Below are positions 9,905-20,335 of a stretch of 64,000 bases of DNA, piece after piece. The translations under genes and the position numbers were made by a program. This stretch comes from Tupaia tana. Lineage: Eukaryota > Chordata > Mammalia > Scandentia > Tupaiidae. How positions within the stretch are numbered: the first letter of the stretch is position 1; each line of letters opens with the position of its first letter. The notes below the pieces were generated by a model. The model saw only the letters and a program-made list of their open reading frames with translations, was not told where the DNA came from and did no database searches. The DNA lies in NCBI GenBank assembly GCA_026018925.1, contig JAKSZU010000016.1:52410496-52474495 (forward strand), written 5' to 3'.

Positions 9905-10055
9905 TTTTTTTAAATTTGCTATAGTGCATGTATGCTCACCAGAGAGACAGAGACAGAGAGAAAAAGTGAGAAAGCAAGTCACCAGGTCCAGGACTCGAAC
10001 TGTAGTCAGCCATGTGGAAGTCCAGCACCTTAACCACCATGCCACCTGCTGGCCC
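9905..10055 (-). mobile_element. Mosaic B/A SINE
   Basis: The 3' end is A-type (TTTGCTATAGTGCATGTATGC) but the core is B-type (GTGAGAAAGCAAGTCACC), ending ACCTGCTGGCCC. This short-body, A-ended form recurs at 21,034 and 52,190. Confidence 0.8.
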
Positions 10056-10075
10056 AGTCCTGATTTTTTTTTTTA

Positions 10076-10262
10076 AAGTTTATTTCTTCCATGAGCTGAA
10101 GAGCAAGAGAGAGTACCCCAACAAGGTCTTTACATCACATCTACCCAAACCTTGCCTAGCGTGAACCACGGGTACATAAAGTGCTTGCTGTACTTAGGGA
10201 GGTCTCCAGATATAACCCTCTGCATGGTGAGCCACACACTGCACAACTTCCTGGCCCCCTCA
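10076..10262 (-). mobile_element. Family C SINE
   Basis: GTTTATTTCTTCCATGAG, AGAGAGAGTACCCCAACAAG, GGGAGGTCTCCAGATATAAC and ACTGCACAACTTCCTGGCCC: complement of the C layout. Confidence 0.75.
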
Positions 10263-10387
10263 TCTGTTCTTAAGTGATGGACAGAGTGAACTAGCTGCTC
10301 TGAACTTCAAGAACTGAACAAATCTGCAGTCCCAAGCTGCCATGTACTATCCTCAACTCCGGTTTTTCTATCACTTTCTTTTTTTAA

Positions 10388-10410
10388 AAAGAATTATTTC
10401 ATTTAACTAA

Positions 10411-10453
<43 letters not shown>

Positions 10454-10588
10454 TCAATTTGACCAAAGAGGGACAGAGTGAGAGAGAAAGAGGGGGAAAG
10501 TGAGAAAGCAAGCTGTCGGTCCAGGATTTGAACTGCATCTGCCATGTGGGAGTGTAGCACACTTAACCACCACACCACCTGCTGGCCC
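10388..10588 (-). mobile_element. Family B SINE with a (CTTT)n expansion in its tail
   Basis: Tail complement AAGAATTATTTCATTTAACT, about 13 CTTT units (10,411-10,454), AATTTGACCAAAGAGGGACA, and head complement ACACCACCTGCTGGCCC. Duplication TCTATCACTTTCT / TCTATCATTTTCT. Confidence 0.88.
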
Positions 10589-10602
10589 CTCTATCATTTT
10601 CT

Positions 10603-10682
10603 ATTGGGTTGTCGGAAAAGTCATGCTGCATTTTTGCATAGAGAAACATAAAAAAATACATTATGACTTTTCTGACAACCCA
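10603..10682. mobile_element. Palindromic mariner-type MITE
   Basis: Near-perfect inverted repeat. The left arm TTGGGTTGTCGGAAAAGTCA matches the complement of the right arm TGACTTTTCTGACAACCCAA, and the TTTTTGCATAGAGAAA centre can pair too. Size, arm sequence and the TA before the left end fit a non-autonomous Tc1/mariner element. No transposase is encoded. A related copy lies at 63,524. Confidence 0.75.
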
Positions 10683-10689
10683 AGATCTG

Positions 10690-11445
10690 CCTTGCCTTGA
10701 TGACCTCATCTATTTATTTTTTTCTAAATCAATACTAATTGTGAAAATAATCCATACTTAGTACTTACAACATTCTACTAGAAATGACATTCTACTATGT
10801 TGTTTCATCCTCACAACAGCCCTTTGAGGTACAGGAGTTGTGATGATCACATGGGTGATTGACTCTTACACGAGTTAATGAATACTGAGATAAACTCATC
10901 TGTTCCCTTTTTTCGTAGTTTGCCATGCAATGCCATCATCCTTCTGTGCCTTGACTTCTAGGAAGCTCAGAGCTGAGTTTTATACTTAAACACAATAGCT
11001 TCCCTTGCTTATTTTCTGGCACAATTACTTGCCTCCTAGGGTTTGTCTCTCAATATTAGACTCTCAGCTTTCAGTGCTTTCTGTGGTTTTTGGTTTTGCC
11101 AGGGAGACTGTGGGACTTAAAATTCAATAAACTTACCACCCAGCTGGGCCATGAAATAACAAGGAGCAAAGTTGAAAGACCTTGGTTCAAACCCCAAAAT
11201 ACCACCTACATACTACAGGACTCTGGGCACACTACTTATCACAGCCTCGGGCCCCTTGATGGCCATCCTCATGGAGCTATGATGATTACATGAGACAGAA
11301 ACACTAAGCACAAGAACTGCCATACAATAGACAATGCAAAGATTACACCAAAACTCTTTATTTATTTTTATTAGAATTAAAACACACACATACGCAACAA
11401 ATTTACTCATGTCTTAAGCATTCAAGTAACTGGTCTAGAAATATG
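10690..11445. other. Old sequence with two MIR-like pieces, otherwise unrecognised
   Basis: At about 10,798-10,845, ATCCTCACAACAGCCCTTTGAGGTA is the standard MIR complement. At about 11,213-11,335, GGACTCTGGGCACACTAC and GATTACATGAGACAG look like a forward MIR. The rest is featureless. Confidence 0.55.
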
Positions 11446-11664
11446 GGCCAGCAGGTGGTGCAGAGCAGCCAATTGAGCCGTTCAACTCTGTATCAGTTTG
11501 AAAATCACATTGGGCGTGTGTATGCACATACCCAAAATCCCAAGAGGAGAATGAGATTGTCATGGTCATCCCCTTGGGAGATGATTTCTTTCTCTCTCTC
11601 TTTCTCTCTCAGGTGAGCACATGCACCCTATAGCAAACTTTAAAAAGAGGGGGGGGGGGGGGAA
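11446..11664 (+). mobile_element. Family A SINE, internally rearranged
   Basis: GGGCCAGCAGGTGGTGCAGA, CCCAAAATCCCAAGAGGAG and end CACATGCACCCTATAGCAAA. A run of about 14 G follows at 11,649. Confidence 0.8.
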
Positions 11665-11877
11665 TAAAAATACCTAGAAACACTTGCAATAGTATTGGGG
11701 GAGGGAACATCCAAATTCTTTCTCTTCTTTGATTATGAAATGATTATTGAATTGATGATTCAATAAAACTATCAATTGCAGAAGGAACCTGAAACATTTC
11801 AAAATTTATATCTATGTAGAAAACTTGAATCCTAAAAAAACTTCATTATTGTACCTTAAGATAATCTTCAGAAAACA

Positions 11878-12012
11878 GGGCGAGCAGTGGAGAAGCAGTA
11901 AAACATGATGCTCTGCAAGGCAATCACACATGAGACGGTTCCCAGTTCAACTATGAAGACCTCCCTGAGTACATGGACAGATCTTGGGACAAGGTAGGGA
12001 AGAATAGGGGAA
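11878..12012 (+). mobile_element. Truncated family C SINE
   Basis: GGGCGAGCAGTGGAGAAGC, CCAGTTCAACTATGAAGACC and TCCCTGAGTACATGGACAGA follow the C layout. The 3' end is lost or scrambled. Confidence 0.55.
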
Positions 12013-12123
12013 AGAATTATGACTCAGGGAGGCCAGTCAGGGCGTCAGCACAGCAGTAAAAAGGGATTACAAAAATATCATAGCAGTTAAAAGAGATTCA
12101 AATATTCAAAACTGTAAGACCTG

Positions 12124-12612
12124 GGCTGGCTCTGTAGAATAGTGGATAAATATTGTGCATATGGAGCGGAATCAATCCCACATGGCCAGCTACAGTTCAA
12201 GTGCCAGTCCTGGAGGCTTAAAAATGCTCCAGGCACTTGTGCATACATGCCCAAGATCCAGACAGTATGGAGAGAGGGAAGAAAAAAGGATTGTGAGGGA
12301 CCAGCAGATGGTGTAATGGTTGGTTATATTGCTGAACTCCCACATAGTCGAAAGCAGTTCGAGCCCCAAATTCAGTAGCTTAAAACTCACACGGGGTGTG
12401 TGTGCATGCATGCCTAAAATCCCAAGAAGAGAACGGTAGAAAAGGGATTGTGGCATGGCCATCCTCCCAAAAAATGATTTTTCGCTTTCTGTCTCTCTGG
12501 CAAGTGCATACACCCTATAGCAAAAATCTCTCTTTAAAAAAAAAAGAAAAAAAGATTATGATGTGACCAGGTCCAACTGGGAGGTGTTTTTCCTCTCTCT
12601 CTAAATTAAAAA
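12124..12612 (+). mobile_element. A-like SINE split by a later family A copy
   Basis: The outer copy runs from GGGCTGGCTCTGTAGAATAG to AAAAAAGGATTGTGA and resumes at AAAAAAGATTATGATGTGAC, then ends in a CT-run and A-rich tail. Confidence 0.75.
12297..12540 (+). mobile_element. Family A SINE nested in an older SINE
   Basis: GGGACCAGCAGATGGTGTAA to ACCCTATAGCAAAAATCTC. It sits in the body of the 12,124 copy and is flanked by AAAAAAGGATTGTGA / AAAAAAGATTATGA. Confidence 0.85.
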
Positions 12613-12621
12613 ACAAAAACA

Positions 12622-12775
12622 AGGAGCTGGCAGGTGGCATCATGGTTGAGTCTCACATGCTGGAGTCTCACATGGCCGATCACAGTTAAGAGTCCTAGAA
12701 CTAGTGGCTTGCTTTCTCATTTTCCTTCTATCTCTTTCCCTGGTCAAATTAAGATACATGCATACATTTTTTTTT
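12622..12775 (+). mobile_element. Family B SINE
   Basis: GGAGCTGGCAGGTGGCATCA, ACTAGTGGCTTGCTTTCTC, CCTGGTCAAATTAAGATAC. Confidence 0.82.
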
Positions 12776-12792
12776 TTCAAATCAACAAACAA

Positions 12793-12964
12793 GGGAGCCA
12801 GCAGGTGGTATGGTGGTTAGGGGTGCTGGATTCCCACATGGCCAACCTTGGTTCGAGTCCTGGACCTGGTGGCTTACTTTCTCACTTTCCCCTTCTCCCT
12901 CTCTGGTCAAATTAAAATAAATAAATGAATAAAGTTAAATAAAATAATTCTTTAAAAGAAAAAA
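12793..12964 (+). mobile_element. Family B SINE
   Basis: GGAGCCAGCAGGTGGTATGG, B box GGTTCGAGTCC, CTCTGGTCAAATTAAAATAA, tail ATAATTCTTTAAAAG. Duplication AAATCAACAAACA / AAATCAACAGACA. Confidence 0.9.
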
Positions 12965-13702
12965 ATCAACAGACAGAATCTGATGGCACTAGGAGGCTCA
13001 GTATGAAGGAAAAAGGGAAAGGTATCTTGATCTTATACCTCAGAGACCTGGAAGATGGCAAGGCCACTGATAGGGACAGAACCTTATTGGTGAGGGGTTT
13101 CAGATAGATGGGATAGGTCTGTTCATTGCTGCTGTGGTGATCAATGACCTTTCAAGTTTCCAAGTCACATTACATAAGGAACCACGTCCAATATCTCCAT
13201 TAATACTGTGTAGTTTCACAAACAATGGCAAAGGTTCCAAAACCTTTACCCAAATCAACAGTTGCTTTTCATCTGAGACTACAAATCCCTGATGCTTGGA
13301 ATGTGTACCAACCTCAGCCCCACCCCTGAAACAGCTCAGGCCCAGTTGGCTAATATTTTTCCTGTGTATTTAAGAACCGCCTTCCCATTTGCAGTGTTGA
13401 AAACCAACCCCAGGTGACCTGAAGTCATTACATCTGCATCCAGGGAAGGTGACCAAGAGTTCACATGTTCCTACTTAACCCTGCAAACCTTTGTACAGAC
13501 CACACCTATCCAACGTAATAATGATACATATCCATGAAGATCGAAATATCACAGGACCACAGTGTTCTACACACTTACATAAACTCTTAACCAAAGTTAA
13601 GAGGTGATATGGAAGCTGAACTCTGCAAGGGGTAGTATAGGCAAGGCCAAGAGAAAAGAAAATAGCACTGAAGATAAAACTAGGGGAGATTAAAAAAAAA
13701 AT
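12965..13702. other. Sequence without recognised gene or repeat
   Basis: Mixed composition. A GTATTTAAGAACCGCC stretch near 13,366 is TATA-like and could belong to an old LTR, but I cannot name one. No supported coding sequence. Confidence 0.45.
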
Positions 13703-14428
13703 AGCTCTTCCACAGGAGGCCACTTGTGCTGCCACCATGTCTCCACTGACCCCTGAGAAGTGCCAGCACATCTTGCAAGTATTCAATACCAACATCAATG
13801 GGCGGTGAAAAACAGTCTTTGCCATCACTGGCATTAAGGGTGTGGGGCAAAGGTATGCTCATGTCGTGCTGAAGAAGCTGACACTGACCTCACCAAGAAA
13901 GCAGGAGAGCTCACTGAGGACGAGGGGGAACGTGTGATCACGATTAAGCAGAATCCACGCCAGTACAAGATCCTGGACTGGTTCTTAATCAGGCAGAAAG
14001 ATGTAAAGGATGGAAAATACAGCCAGGTCCTGGCCAACGGTCTGAATAACAGCTGCGTAACGACCTGGAGAGAATGAAGAAGATTCGGGCCCATAGAGGG
14101 CTACACCACTTCTGGGGCCTTCGGGTCCAAGGCCAGCACACTAAGACAACTGGCCATTGTGGCCATACCATGGGGGGTGTCCAAGAAGAAGTAAGTCTGG
14201 GTTGGCAGGTGGCGTGGTGGTTAAGGGTGCTGGACTCCCACATGGCCAACAGCGGTTCGTATCCCTGACCTGGTGGCTTTCTTTCTCACTTTCTCTCTCT
14301 CACTCTGTCCCTCTCTGGTCAAATTAAAATAAATAAATAAATAAAGTTAAATAAAATAATTCTTTGGGGAAAAAAAAATACAAAACCCTGTAAGCCTTGT
14401 CTGTTAATAAATAGTTTATATACCAGGA
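13703..14428 (+). pseudogene. RPS18P: RPS18 processed pseudogene with a SINE in its 3' UTR
   Basis: Intronless copy of the mRNA for ribosomal protein S18 (uS13), a component of the 40S subunit head. It starts in the 5' UTR (CTCTTCCACAGGAGGCCAC), with the start codon at 13,737. It follows S18 through its middle ([33 protein letters not shown]) to its end ([25 protein letters not shown], then KKK and stop at 14,192). An in-frame TGA occurs about 22 codons in, and a short deletion after HVVLKK shifts the frame, so no full S18 can be made. A family B SINE separates the stop codon from the 3' UTR, which resumes as TAAGCCTTGTCTGTTAATAA near 14,391 and ends after TAGTTTATATACC. Lack of introns and retained UTRs indicate L1-mediated retroposition. 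Identity is very likely; expression is unlikely. Confidence 0.93.
14200..14382 (+). mobile_element. Family B SINE inside the RPS18 pseudogene
   Basis: GGTTGGCAGGTGGCGTGGTG, CTCTGGTCAAATTAAAATAA, AAATAATTCTTTGGGGAAAA. It lies a few bases after the pseudogene stop codon, so it landed after the retrocopy formed. Confidence 0.9.
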
Positions 14429-14429
14429 A

Positions 14430-14792
14430 AAAAGATGAAACAGTATTCATAAAATTTCACCTAAGAGCAAATTATATAAACTCCATGCTAGAAACATTTG
14501 AATTTATATACCCAGCAAACATCAATCTTCTTCCTGTTACTACAACCAGGTGGACAAACATCAACTTTCCTATTCTATTTTCCTGCCATGGCCTCTCTCC
14601 TACAGAATTCAGTTTGCTAAGAACAGTTAGCAGTTGACAGTACGAAAGTTTGGCTCATCATCATATGCTAGTTTAGCCTTGAAACTGACTAGTATCTAGA
14701 AAACATGAGTAAAATTCTCTCAGGTACAGATGCTGTAGAAAGGAGATCAGAGGACTTCAACCCTCCAGGACTCCACTTAAATGAATTCCTCG
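14430..14792. other. No recognised feature
   Basis: AT-rich sequence between the pseudogene and the next SINE; nothing supported. Confidence 0.5.
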
Positions 14793-14965
14793 GGGCTGGT
14801 AGGTGGTGTGGTGGTTGGGAGCGCTGGACTCCCAAGTGGCCAGCTACAGTTCGGGTCCCAAATCTGGGAGCTTGCTTTCTCTCTCACTCTGTCCCTCTCT
14901 AGTCAAATTTTAAAAAATAAATGAATAAAGTTAAGTAAAAATAATTCTTTTTTTAAAAAAGAGAC
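14793..14965 (+). mobile_element. Family B SINE
   Basis: GGGGCTGGTAGGTGGTGTGG, AGCTTGCTTTCTCTCTCAC, CTCTAGTCAAATTTTAAAAA. Confidence 0.88.
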
Positions 14966-14973
14966 AATTCTAG

Positions 14974-15222
14974 GTACCAGCAGTTAGTGTAATGGCTATG
15001 TCGCTGAACTCCCACGTAGTTGACCACAGTTCGCGTCCCGGACCCGGTGGCTTAAACTCATGCTGGGTGCATGTGTGTGCGTGCCCAAGATCCTGAGAGG
15101 AGAACGGAAGAGAAGGGACTGCGGTGGGGCCATACCCCCAGGGGATGATTTCTTGCTTTCTGTCTCTCTGTTTCTCTCTTTCTGGCAAGCGCACACACCC
15201 TATAGCAAAAACCTCTTAAAAA
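14974..15222 (+). mobile_element. Family A SINE
   Basis: GGTACCAGCAGTTAGTGTAA, B box AGTTCGCGTCC, end CACACCCTATAGCAAAAACC. Duplication AGACAATTCTA on both sides. Confidence 0.9.
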
Positions 15223-15412
15223 GAAAAGACAATTCTAAAATTTTCCCCAGCCCATGTCTCCTCTTTATAAGTGAAATAAATAAGTGGATTTCTCCAAAAG
15301 TTATCCAGAAGGAGTAGATTCTCAGGCACTTTGTTCACAGTACGAGAAGACTTCAGACAGTTTGTAGAAATAGAATTAGAGTATGAGTTTATTCTGATGC
15401 GAAAGAATTAAA

Positions 15413-15855
15413 GGAGGTCTCACAGCCTAGTGGTTAAGGGAGCCAAATCTCACATGGCTGATCACAGTCTGAATACAACCCTGGTAGCTTTTTTTTTTTT
15501 TTTTTTAAGAATTATTTTATTTAACTTTATTTATTTATTTTAATTTGCCCAGAGAGGGGCATAGAGAAAAAGAGAGAGACAGAGAGAGAGAGAGAGAAAG
15601 TAAGCCACTAGGTCTGGGACTCAAACCCCATCGGCCATGTGGGAGTCCAGCACCTTTAACCACGATGCCACCTGCCAGCTCCCACAGCCCTGGCTGTTTA
15701 GAAAACACTTCGAGTACATGCCTCAAATCCTTTACAGGATGGAGAAAAAAGGGACTGTGGAATGACCACATCTCACTGGGGGTGCTTTCTCCATCTAACT
15801 CTCTACCTCTCTCTCTCTCTCTCTCTGGCAAGGACACAGTGCTCTTTGTAATTAA
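15413..15855 (+). mobile_element. Old A-like SINE split by a family B SINE
   Basis: The outer head is CTCACAGCCTAGTGGTTAAG, with body resuming at ACAGCCCTGGCTGTTTAGAA and ending CTCTCTGGCAAGGACACAGT. The inner element lies in reverse at 15,491-15,681. Confidence 0.7.
15491..15681 (-). mobile_element. Family B SINE nested in an older SINE
   Basis: T-run, AAGAATTATTTTATTTAACT, TTAATTTGCCCAGAGAGGGG and head complement GATGCCACCTGCCAGCTCCC. Imperfect duplication ACAACCCTGGTAGCTT / ACAGCCCTGGCTGTTT. Confidence 0.8.
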
Positions 15856-16952
15856 CATAATGGGTATTTGCCATGAACTTCTTGAAGATCCCTTGTACCT
15901 CTAAGCATAAAGCAGGTTGCCATATCAACCAACATCATTCATAACAGGGGCTGATAAATTTGGCTTTGACAGACCCATCCAACAGGGGGCTACCTGTCTG
16001 CAAAGCCACCACCTCATATGCCTCCTCTGCCACCTTCACATACACTCACATGGCCGTGTGGCAAGTTAATCCCAACAGGTACACAACCGACATAAACATC
16101 TCACTTGGGGACAGGCATGGGGAGGAAGAACACTTTTAAGATGCTTAACTCTCCAAATTAACATGAGTGAATGAATAAATAAAATTAAATAAACAATTAT
16201 TTTTAAAAAAAGGACGCATAAGTCTCACACAGTATGATTACAAAATCAGGCACAGTAAAAATTTCGCAATGACTGTTAATCCACCCAGAGAGAAGGGCAG
16301 TGGGCAGAAATAAAGTCTGAATACCCAACACAAGAAAACACTGATCTGAATTAATCACATCATTGACCTTTTTAAAAGCCTTGCCATTTGTTTACATGGT
16401 TCAGAAGGCACTTTCAGACAAGCTCCATCATACAACCTCACCCTCATGCAACCAACACACTATGCACCCCAGGCATGGCATGCCTTTGTGCTCAGAGAAT
16501 TCCTGCCTCCCAGCCAAGGCCTCATTGCTCACACAACACCTCTACTGTGGTGCCATGTATGTCCCCCAGACCCACAAGGCAGCTCCTGCATGCTCCCCTC
16601 AACACACTGTCCCAACAGCACACACCAGGCTCAGCACTAACAAGCATATCCCACCTATCACTTCAAAAATGAAATCCACACACTCTGCCACACCTGTTTA
16701 CTTTTGTTTGTTTCCCTCACCATCAGAGTTCTTAAGTACCTTAATCATACCCTAAAGAGGCTTTTACCCTGATGGCCAAGGATGTGTTTTTTTAAGAGTC
16801 ATTCCACAGGGATCTAAACACTGCCAAGAACAAGGAGAACCACCCGCTGAAGAAGCAACACTTTCTGAGTTGTTTATTACAAGAGGTGGGTGGAGCAGGG
16901 ATTCTTTCCCCAACTTTATTGACAAAAAAAGTAGCATGTCAATAGTTCTGGT
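15856..16952. other. About 1.1 kb without recognised gene or repeat
   Basis: Three overlapping plus-strand frames at 16,363-16,755 are open at the same time in a C-rich CACAC-like stretch, which suggests composition and not coding. Nothing else is supported. Confidence 0.5.
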
Positions 16953-17165
16953 AGTGCGGCGGCGCAGGTACCCTGTAAGGCTCGAAGTCATGTGGCCAAC
17001 TGTGGCTCAAATCCCTGGGTTGGACTGAAAACACACCTGCAATGAGCAGGCATTAAGGATCCTGAGACATCAAGGAAAGGGGATGTCAGTGTGATGAGAC
17101 CCTATCAAAGGTGTTTCTCTCTTTCTCTCTCTCTCTCTTTCTCTCTCTCTCTCATGTGTGCGCTT
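16953..17165 (+). mobile_element. Old SINE, A/C-like
   Basis: GTGCGGCGGCGCAGGTACCC, GTCATGTGGCCAACTGTGG, GATCCTGAGACATCAAGG, then a CT-run. Head and body are diverged; family uncertain. Confidence 0.5.
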
Positions 17166-17381
17166 GTATGGACCAATGGCCTATATGAGCAGGAAGCTAC
17201 CACTGACCCAGGTGCTTCTACCCAGCTACCTAGTGAGTCTAAATTTCTGTCAAATGCCAGATAACAGAACTACACAAGAAAACAAGTTTTGTTCTGTTGC
17301 CTGTGTAAAAATAAATAATAATAAAGAACTGATATTTTCCATCTTTCTATAAATTATTCATATTATTACTATTATTATTAT

Positions 17382-17618
17382 TAGATTTTTGCCATAGGAC
17401 ACAGGCACTTGCCAGAGAGAGAGAGAGAGAGAGAGAGGAAGAAAGTGAGAAATTATCCCCCAGGGGGATGGCCATACTGCAATTCCCTATCCCCCATTCT
17501 CCTCTCAGGATTTTGGGCACATGCCCAGCATGATATTCAAGTTGCAGGGTCCAGTACTTGAATCACAACTGGCAACGTGTGGATCCACTGACTTAACCAC
17601 CATGCCACCTCCTAGCTC
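17382..17618 (-). mobile_element. Family A SINE
   Basis: GATTTTTGCCATAGGACACA, a GA-run, CCCCCAGGGGGATGGCC and ACCATGCCACCTCCTAGCTCC. Confidence 0.85.
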
Positions 17619-17901
17619 CTCATATGCTTCTTACACTACAAAATGTACTTATGCTCTGTGAGAGGAGCCATCATATATGGGCAAGGAGGTTCCTCTCCAC
17701 TAAAAACAATCCTCTATAGTTAGAAAATGAGATAACACAGCACAAAAGGAGTGAGGGCTTTGGAAGTGGACAGCCCTGGGTGAGGCCTCAGCATCAACCT
17801 CACGATCGTGAGCAAGTGAATTTACCTCTGAGATGGCCTCCCCATTGTGAAGTGGACATGGAAACACGAACACTGTGGGGTCATCAGAAGAACTGAAAAT
17901 T

Positions 17902-18030
17902 CTTGGGCCAGTAAGTGCCATGGTAGTTAAGGCAGCTGAACTCCACATGGGCAACTCAGTGGTTCAAGTCCTGGAGCCAGTGGTTTGACAAAAATGCCAA
18001 GCATGTGTGCATGCATGTGTAAATAATAAG
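17902..18030 (+). mobile_element. 3'-truncated A-like SINE
   Basis: TTGGGCCAGTAAGTGCCATGG and GTGGTTCAAGTCCTGGAGCC, then GCCAAGCATGTGTGCATGC and stop. Confidence 0.7.
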
Positions 18031-18042
18031 TAAATGAGAGAA

Positions 18043-18191
18043 TCATTTATTTAATTTTACTTATTATTATTTAATTTGACCAGTGAGAGAGAGAGGAAAA
18101 GTGAGAAAACAAGCCGCCAAGTCTGGGACTCAAACTGTGATCGACCATGTGGGATCCAGTGGCCTAAACACCACACTACCTGATGGCCCCT
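18043..18191 (-). mobile_element. Family B SINE
   Basis: TTTACTTATTATTATTTAAT, TTTGACCAGTGAGAGAGAGA, GCCGCCAAGTCTGGGACTC and CACACTACCTGATGGCCCC. Confidence 0.82.
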
Positions 18192-18360
18192 GTATTAAAA
18201 GTTTAAATAGTAGACTGCCCTCAGTCCATATCCTGAGTGCCTATTCATGCCAGGCATGCTTTCAGGCCAACCCAGGGATTTGAACCCATGGTTGACCACG
18301 TAGCTTCTAACCTTGCAGGACACCTGCCCCATTGCTATGCCATAGCAGCTTGGCCATGTA

Positions 18361-18381
18361 ATATATATATATATTTCTCTA

Positions 18382-18425
<44 letters not shown>

Positions 18426-18476
18426 ACTAATATATATATACATACATGTATGTATGTATATATATATATATATTTC
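18361..18476. repeat. (AT)n(GT)n(TATG)n compound microsatellite
   Basis: Alternating TA, GT and CATG/TATG runs, almost pure alternating purine-pyrimidine sequence that can form cruciform or Z-DNA. It lies between two SINEs. Confidence 0.95.
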
Positions 18477-18481
18477 ATTAG

Positions 18482-18725
18482 CAAAGTTGGGGAAAGCAAT
18501 GGTTAAGGAAGCTGGATCCCATGGCTGAGCCCAGGTCGAATCCCGATGGATTGAAAAACATGCCAGGCACATGTACATGTATGTCCAAAATCCCAACAAG
18601 ATAGAGAAATGGAGGGAAAGGAAATGTTGCATGAACGTGCCCAATCGGAGGATGTTTTCTTCCTCTCACCCTCTTCCTCTCACTCCCTGGCAAGTATACA
18701 CATTCTCCAGCAATTAAAAAAAAAT
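18482..18725 (+). mobile_element. Old A-like SINE
   Basis: AAAGCAATGGTTAAGGAAGC, AGGTCGAATCCCGATGG (B-box-like), GTCCAAAATCCCAACAAGAT and CTCTCACTCCCTGGCAAGTA. Confidence 0.7.
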
Positions 18726-18750
18726 TAAAACTTTAAAATTTCCTGTTGTT

Positions 18751-19032
18751 GAGGAGAGCAGGTGGTATAGTGGTTAAGGCGCTGGACTCCCACATGGCTG
18801 ATTGCAGTTTGATTCCTGAAATAAGTGGCTTGAATTTCATGCCAGGTGTGTGTACTTGCATGTCCAAAATCCTGAGAGGAGCAAGGAGAAGGAATTGCAG
18901 TGTGGCCATCCCCCTTGAAGGGTAATTTCTCACTTTCTGTCTCTCTGTCTCTGGCCAGTGCATGTGCCCTGTAGCAAAAACAAACAAACAAACAAACAAA
19001 CAAACAAACAAAACAAAAACTCTCAAAAAAAT
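18751..19032 (+). mobile_element. Family A SINE with (CAAA)n tail
   Basis: GAGAGCAGGTGGTATAGTGG, CCAAAATCCTGAGAGGAGC, GCCCTGTAGC, then eight CAAA-like units (18,979-19,013). Duplication AATTTCCTGTT / AATTTCTGTT. Confidence 0.88.
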
Positions 19033-19067
19033 TTCTGTTTTTATAAGTCAAAAATGTCTAAATAATT

Positions 19068-19314
19068 TTTTTGGGGGGGTCAGAGGGCACAGGTGCTCAC
19101 CAGAGAGAGAAAGAGGAAGAGAGAGAAAGCACTCCCCCCATGGGGCCCGATCACACTACAATCCCTTCTCCTCCCTTTCTCCTGCCAGTATTTTGCACAT
19201 CCATGTACACACATGCAGCTTATTTCCCAAGAAGGAACTGAGACATGGGGCAAGGATTCAGATTATTGTCAGCAATGTAGAATCCAGCTCCCTTAAGCAC
19301 TAGTCTATGGGGCC
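19068..19314 (-). mobile_element. Old A-like SINE (AGAGGGCAC subtype)
   Basis: GGTCAGAGGGCACAGGTGC, CTACAATCCCTTCTCCTCC and TCCCTTAAGCACTAGTC. Same subtype as 896 and 7,936. Confidence 0.7.
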
Positions 19315-19319
19315 AATAA

Positions 19320-19579
19320 TTTTTTTTTTTGAGTTTTTTTGTCATAGGGTGCATGTGCTTGCCAGAGAGAGAGAGAGAGAGAGAGAGAGCAGGAAAATAA
19401 GAAATTACCCCCTGGGGAGGTGGCCAGGTCACAAGCCCTCCTTCTCCATTCTCCTCTCAGGATTTTGGGCATGCATACACATGTGTCTGGTATGATTTTC
19501 AAGCCAGGACCAGGACTCAAACCATAGTACACCACGTAGGAGTTCAGCATCTTAACCACTACACCACCTCCTGGTCCCA
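19320..19579 (-). mobile_element. Family A SINE
   Basis: GTCATAGGGTGCATGTGCTT, a GA-run, CCCCCTGGGGAGGTGGCC and CACTACACCACCTCCTGGTCC. Confidence 0.86.
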
Positions 19580-20042
19580 ATACTGTTTTTATATGTGAAA
19601 AACAAATCCAAAGAACATATCCTACATCACTACTGGTGATTTTCTGTCTTGGTGTAAAGCTATAGTGCACATTTCTGTAAACAGGTTTTTTTTTATAATG
19701 ATCACTTAACTGTTATTGTAAACAAAAATACATTTTAATTAAAATAGTCGTTTCTCCATTTCACTTTTTCCTAACTTGAATGTTTAAATGTATCTGACAT
19801 ACAATAAAAAGTTAAATCCCAAAGCACTCCCCTGAGGTCCATGGGCCTGGGGTGCTTTGTTAAAAGCCACAGTGCTAATCCCAGAGCTCAAACTCAGTTT
19901 CTCTGTATACCAAATGAATGCTCTTCTCCCTAAAGTACACGGAAACTGGGACTATCACTGCCAGCCTCTCTGAAACCAGGAGAGTTCCTACAGTTATATA
20001 AACTTCCACTAGAGGAAAAAAAATTGCTTAAGAGCTAAATTC
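19580..20042. other. No clear feature
   Basis: AT-rich, then a stretch near 19,880 (GAGCTCAAACTCAGTTTCTC) that could be a MIR relic. Nothing stronger. Confidence 0.4.
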
Positions 20043-20089
20043 TTTTTTTTTTTTTAATTATTTTAAATTGTCAGAGGGTAAGTGTACTC

Positions 20090-20133
<44 letters not shown>

Positions 20134-20319
20134 ATTCTGCAGTGGGTGTGATCACGCCACCCACAATACCTTCTTCATTTCTCCATCCTGTTGGAATTTG
20201 GGGCATGTACACACTCAGCTCCCAGAATATTTCTCAAGACACCAGGGCCAAGATTCAAACCACAGTCAGTCATGTGGGATCCAGCTCCCCTAACCACTAG
20301 GCTACAAGGTCAGCCCAAA
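20043..20319 (-). mobile_element. Old A-like SINE with (GA)n
   Basis: AAATTGTCAGAGGGTAAGTG, a GA-run of about 40 bp (20,093-20,132), and head complement CCCTAACCACTAGGCTACAA. Confidence 0.75.
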
Positions 20320-20335
20320 AGCTAAATTCTTTCTT

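Noticed and set aside
16363-16755. 130-codon plus-strand frame
   Set aside because: Three frames are open together in CA-rich text, with no domain, no splice context and no codon bias visible.
18195-18644. 149-codon minus-strand frame with IYIYIY and THTHTH runs
   Set aside because: It is translation of the AT/GT microsatellite and flanking SINEs.
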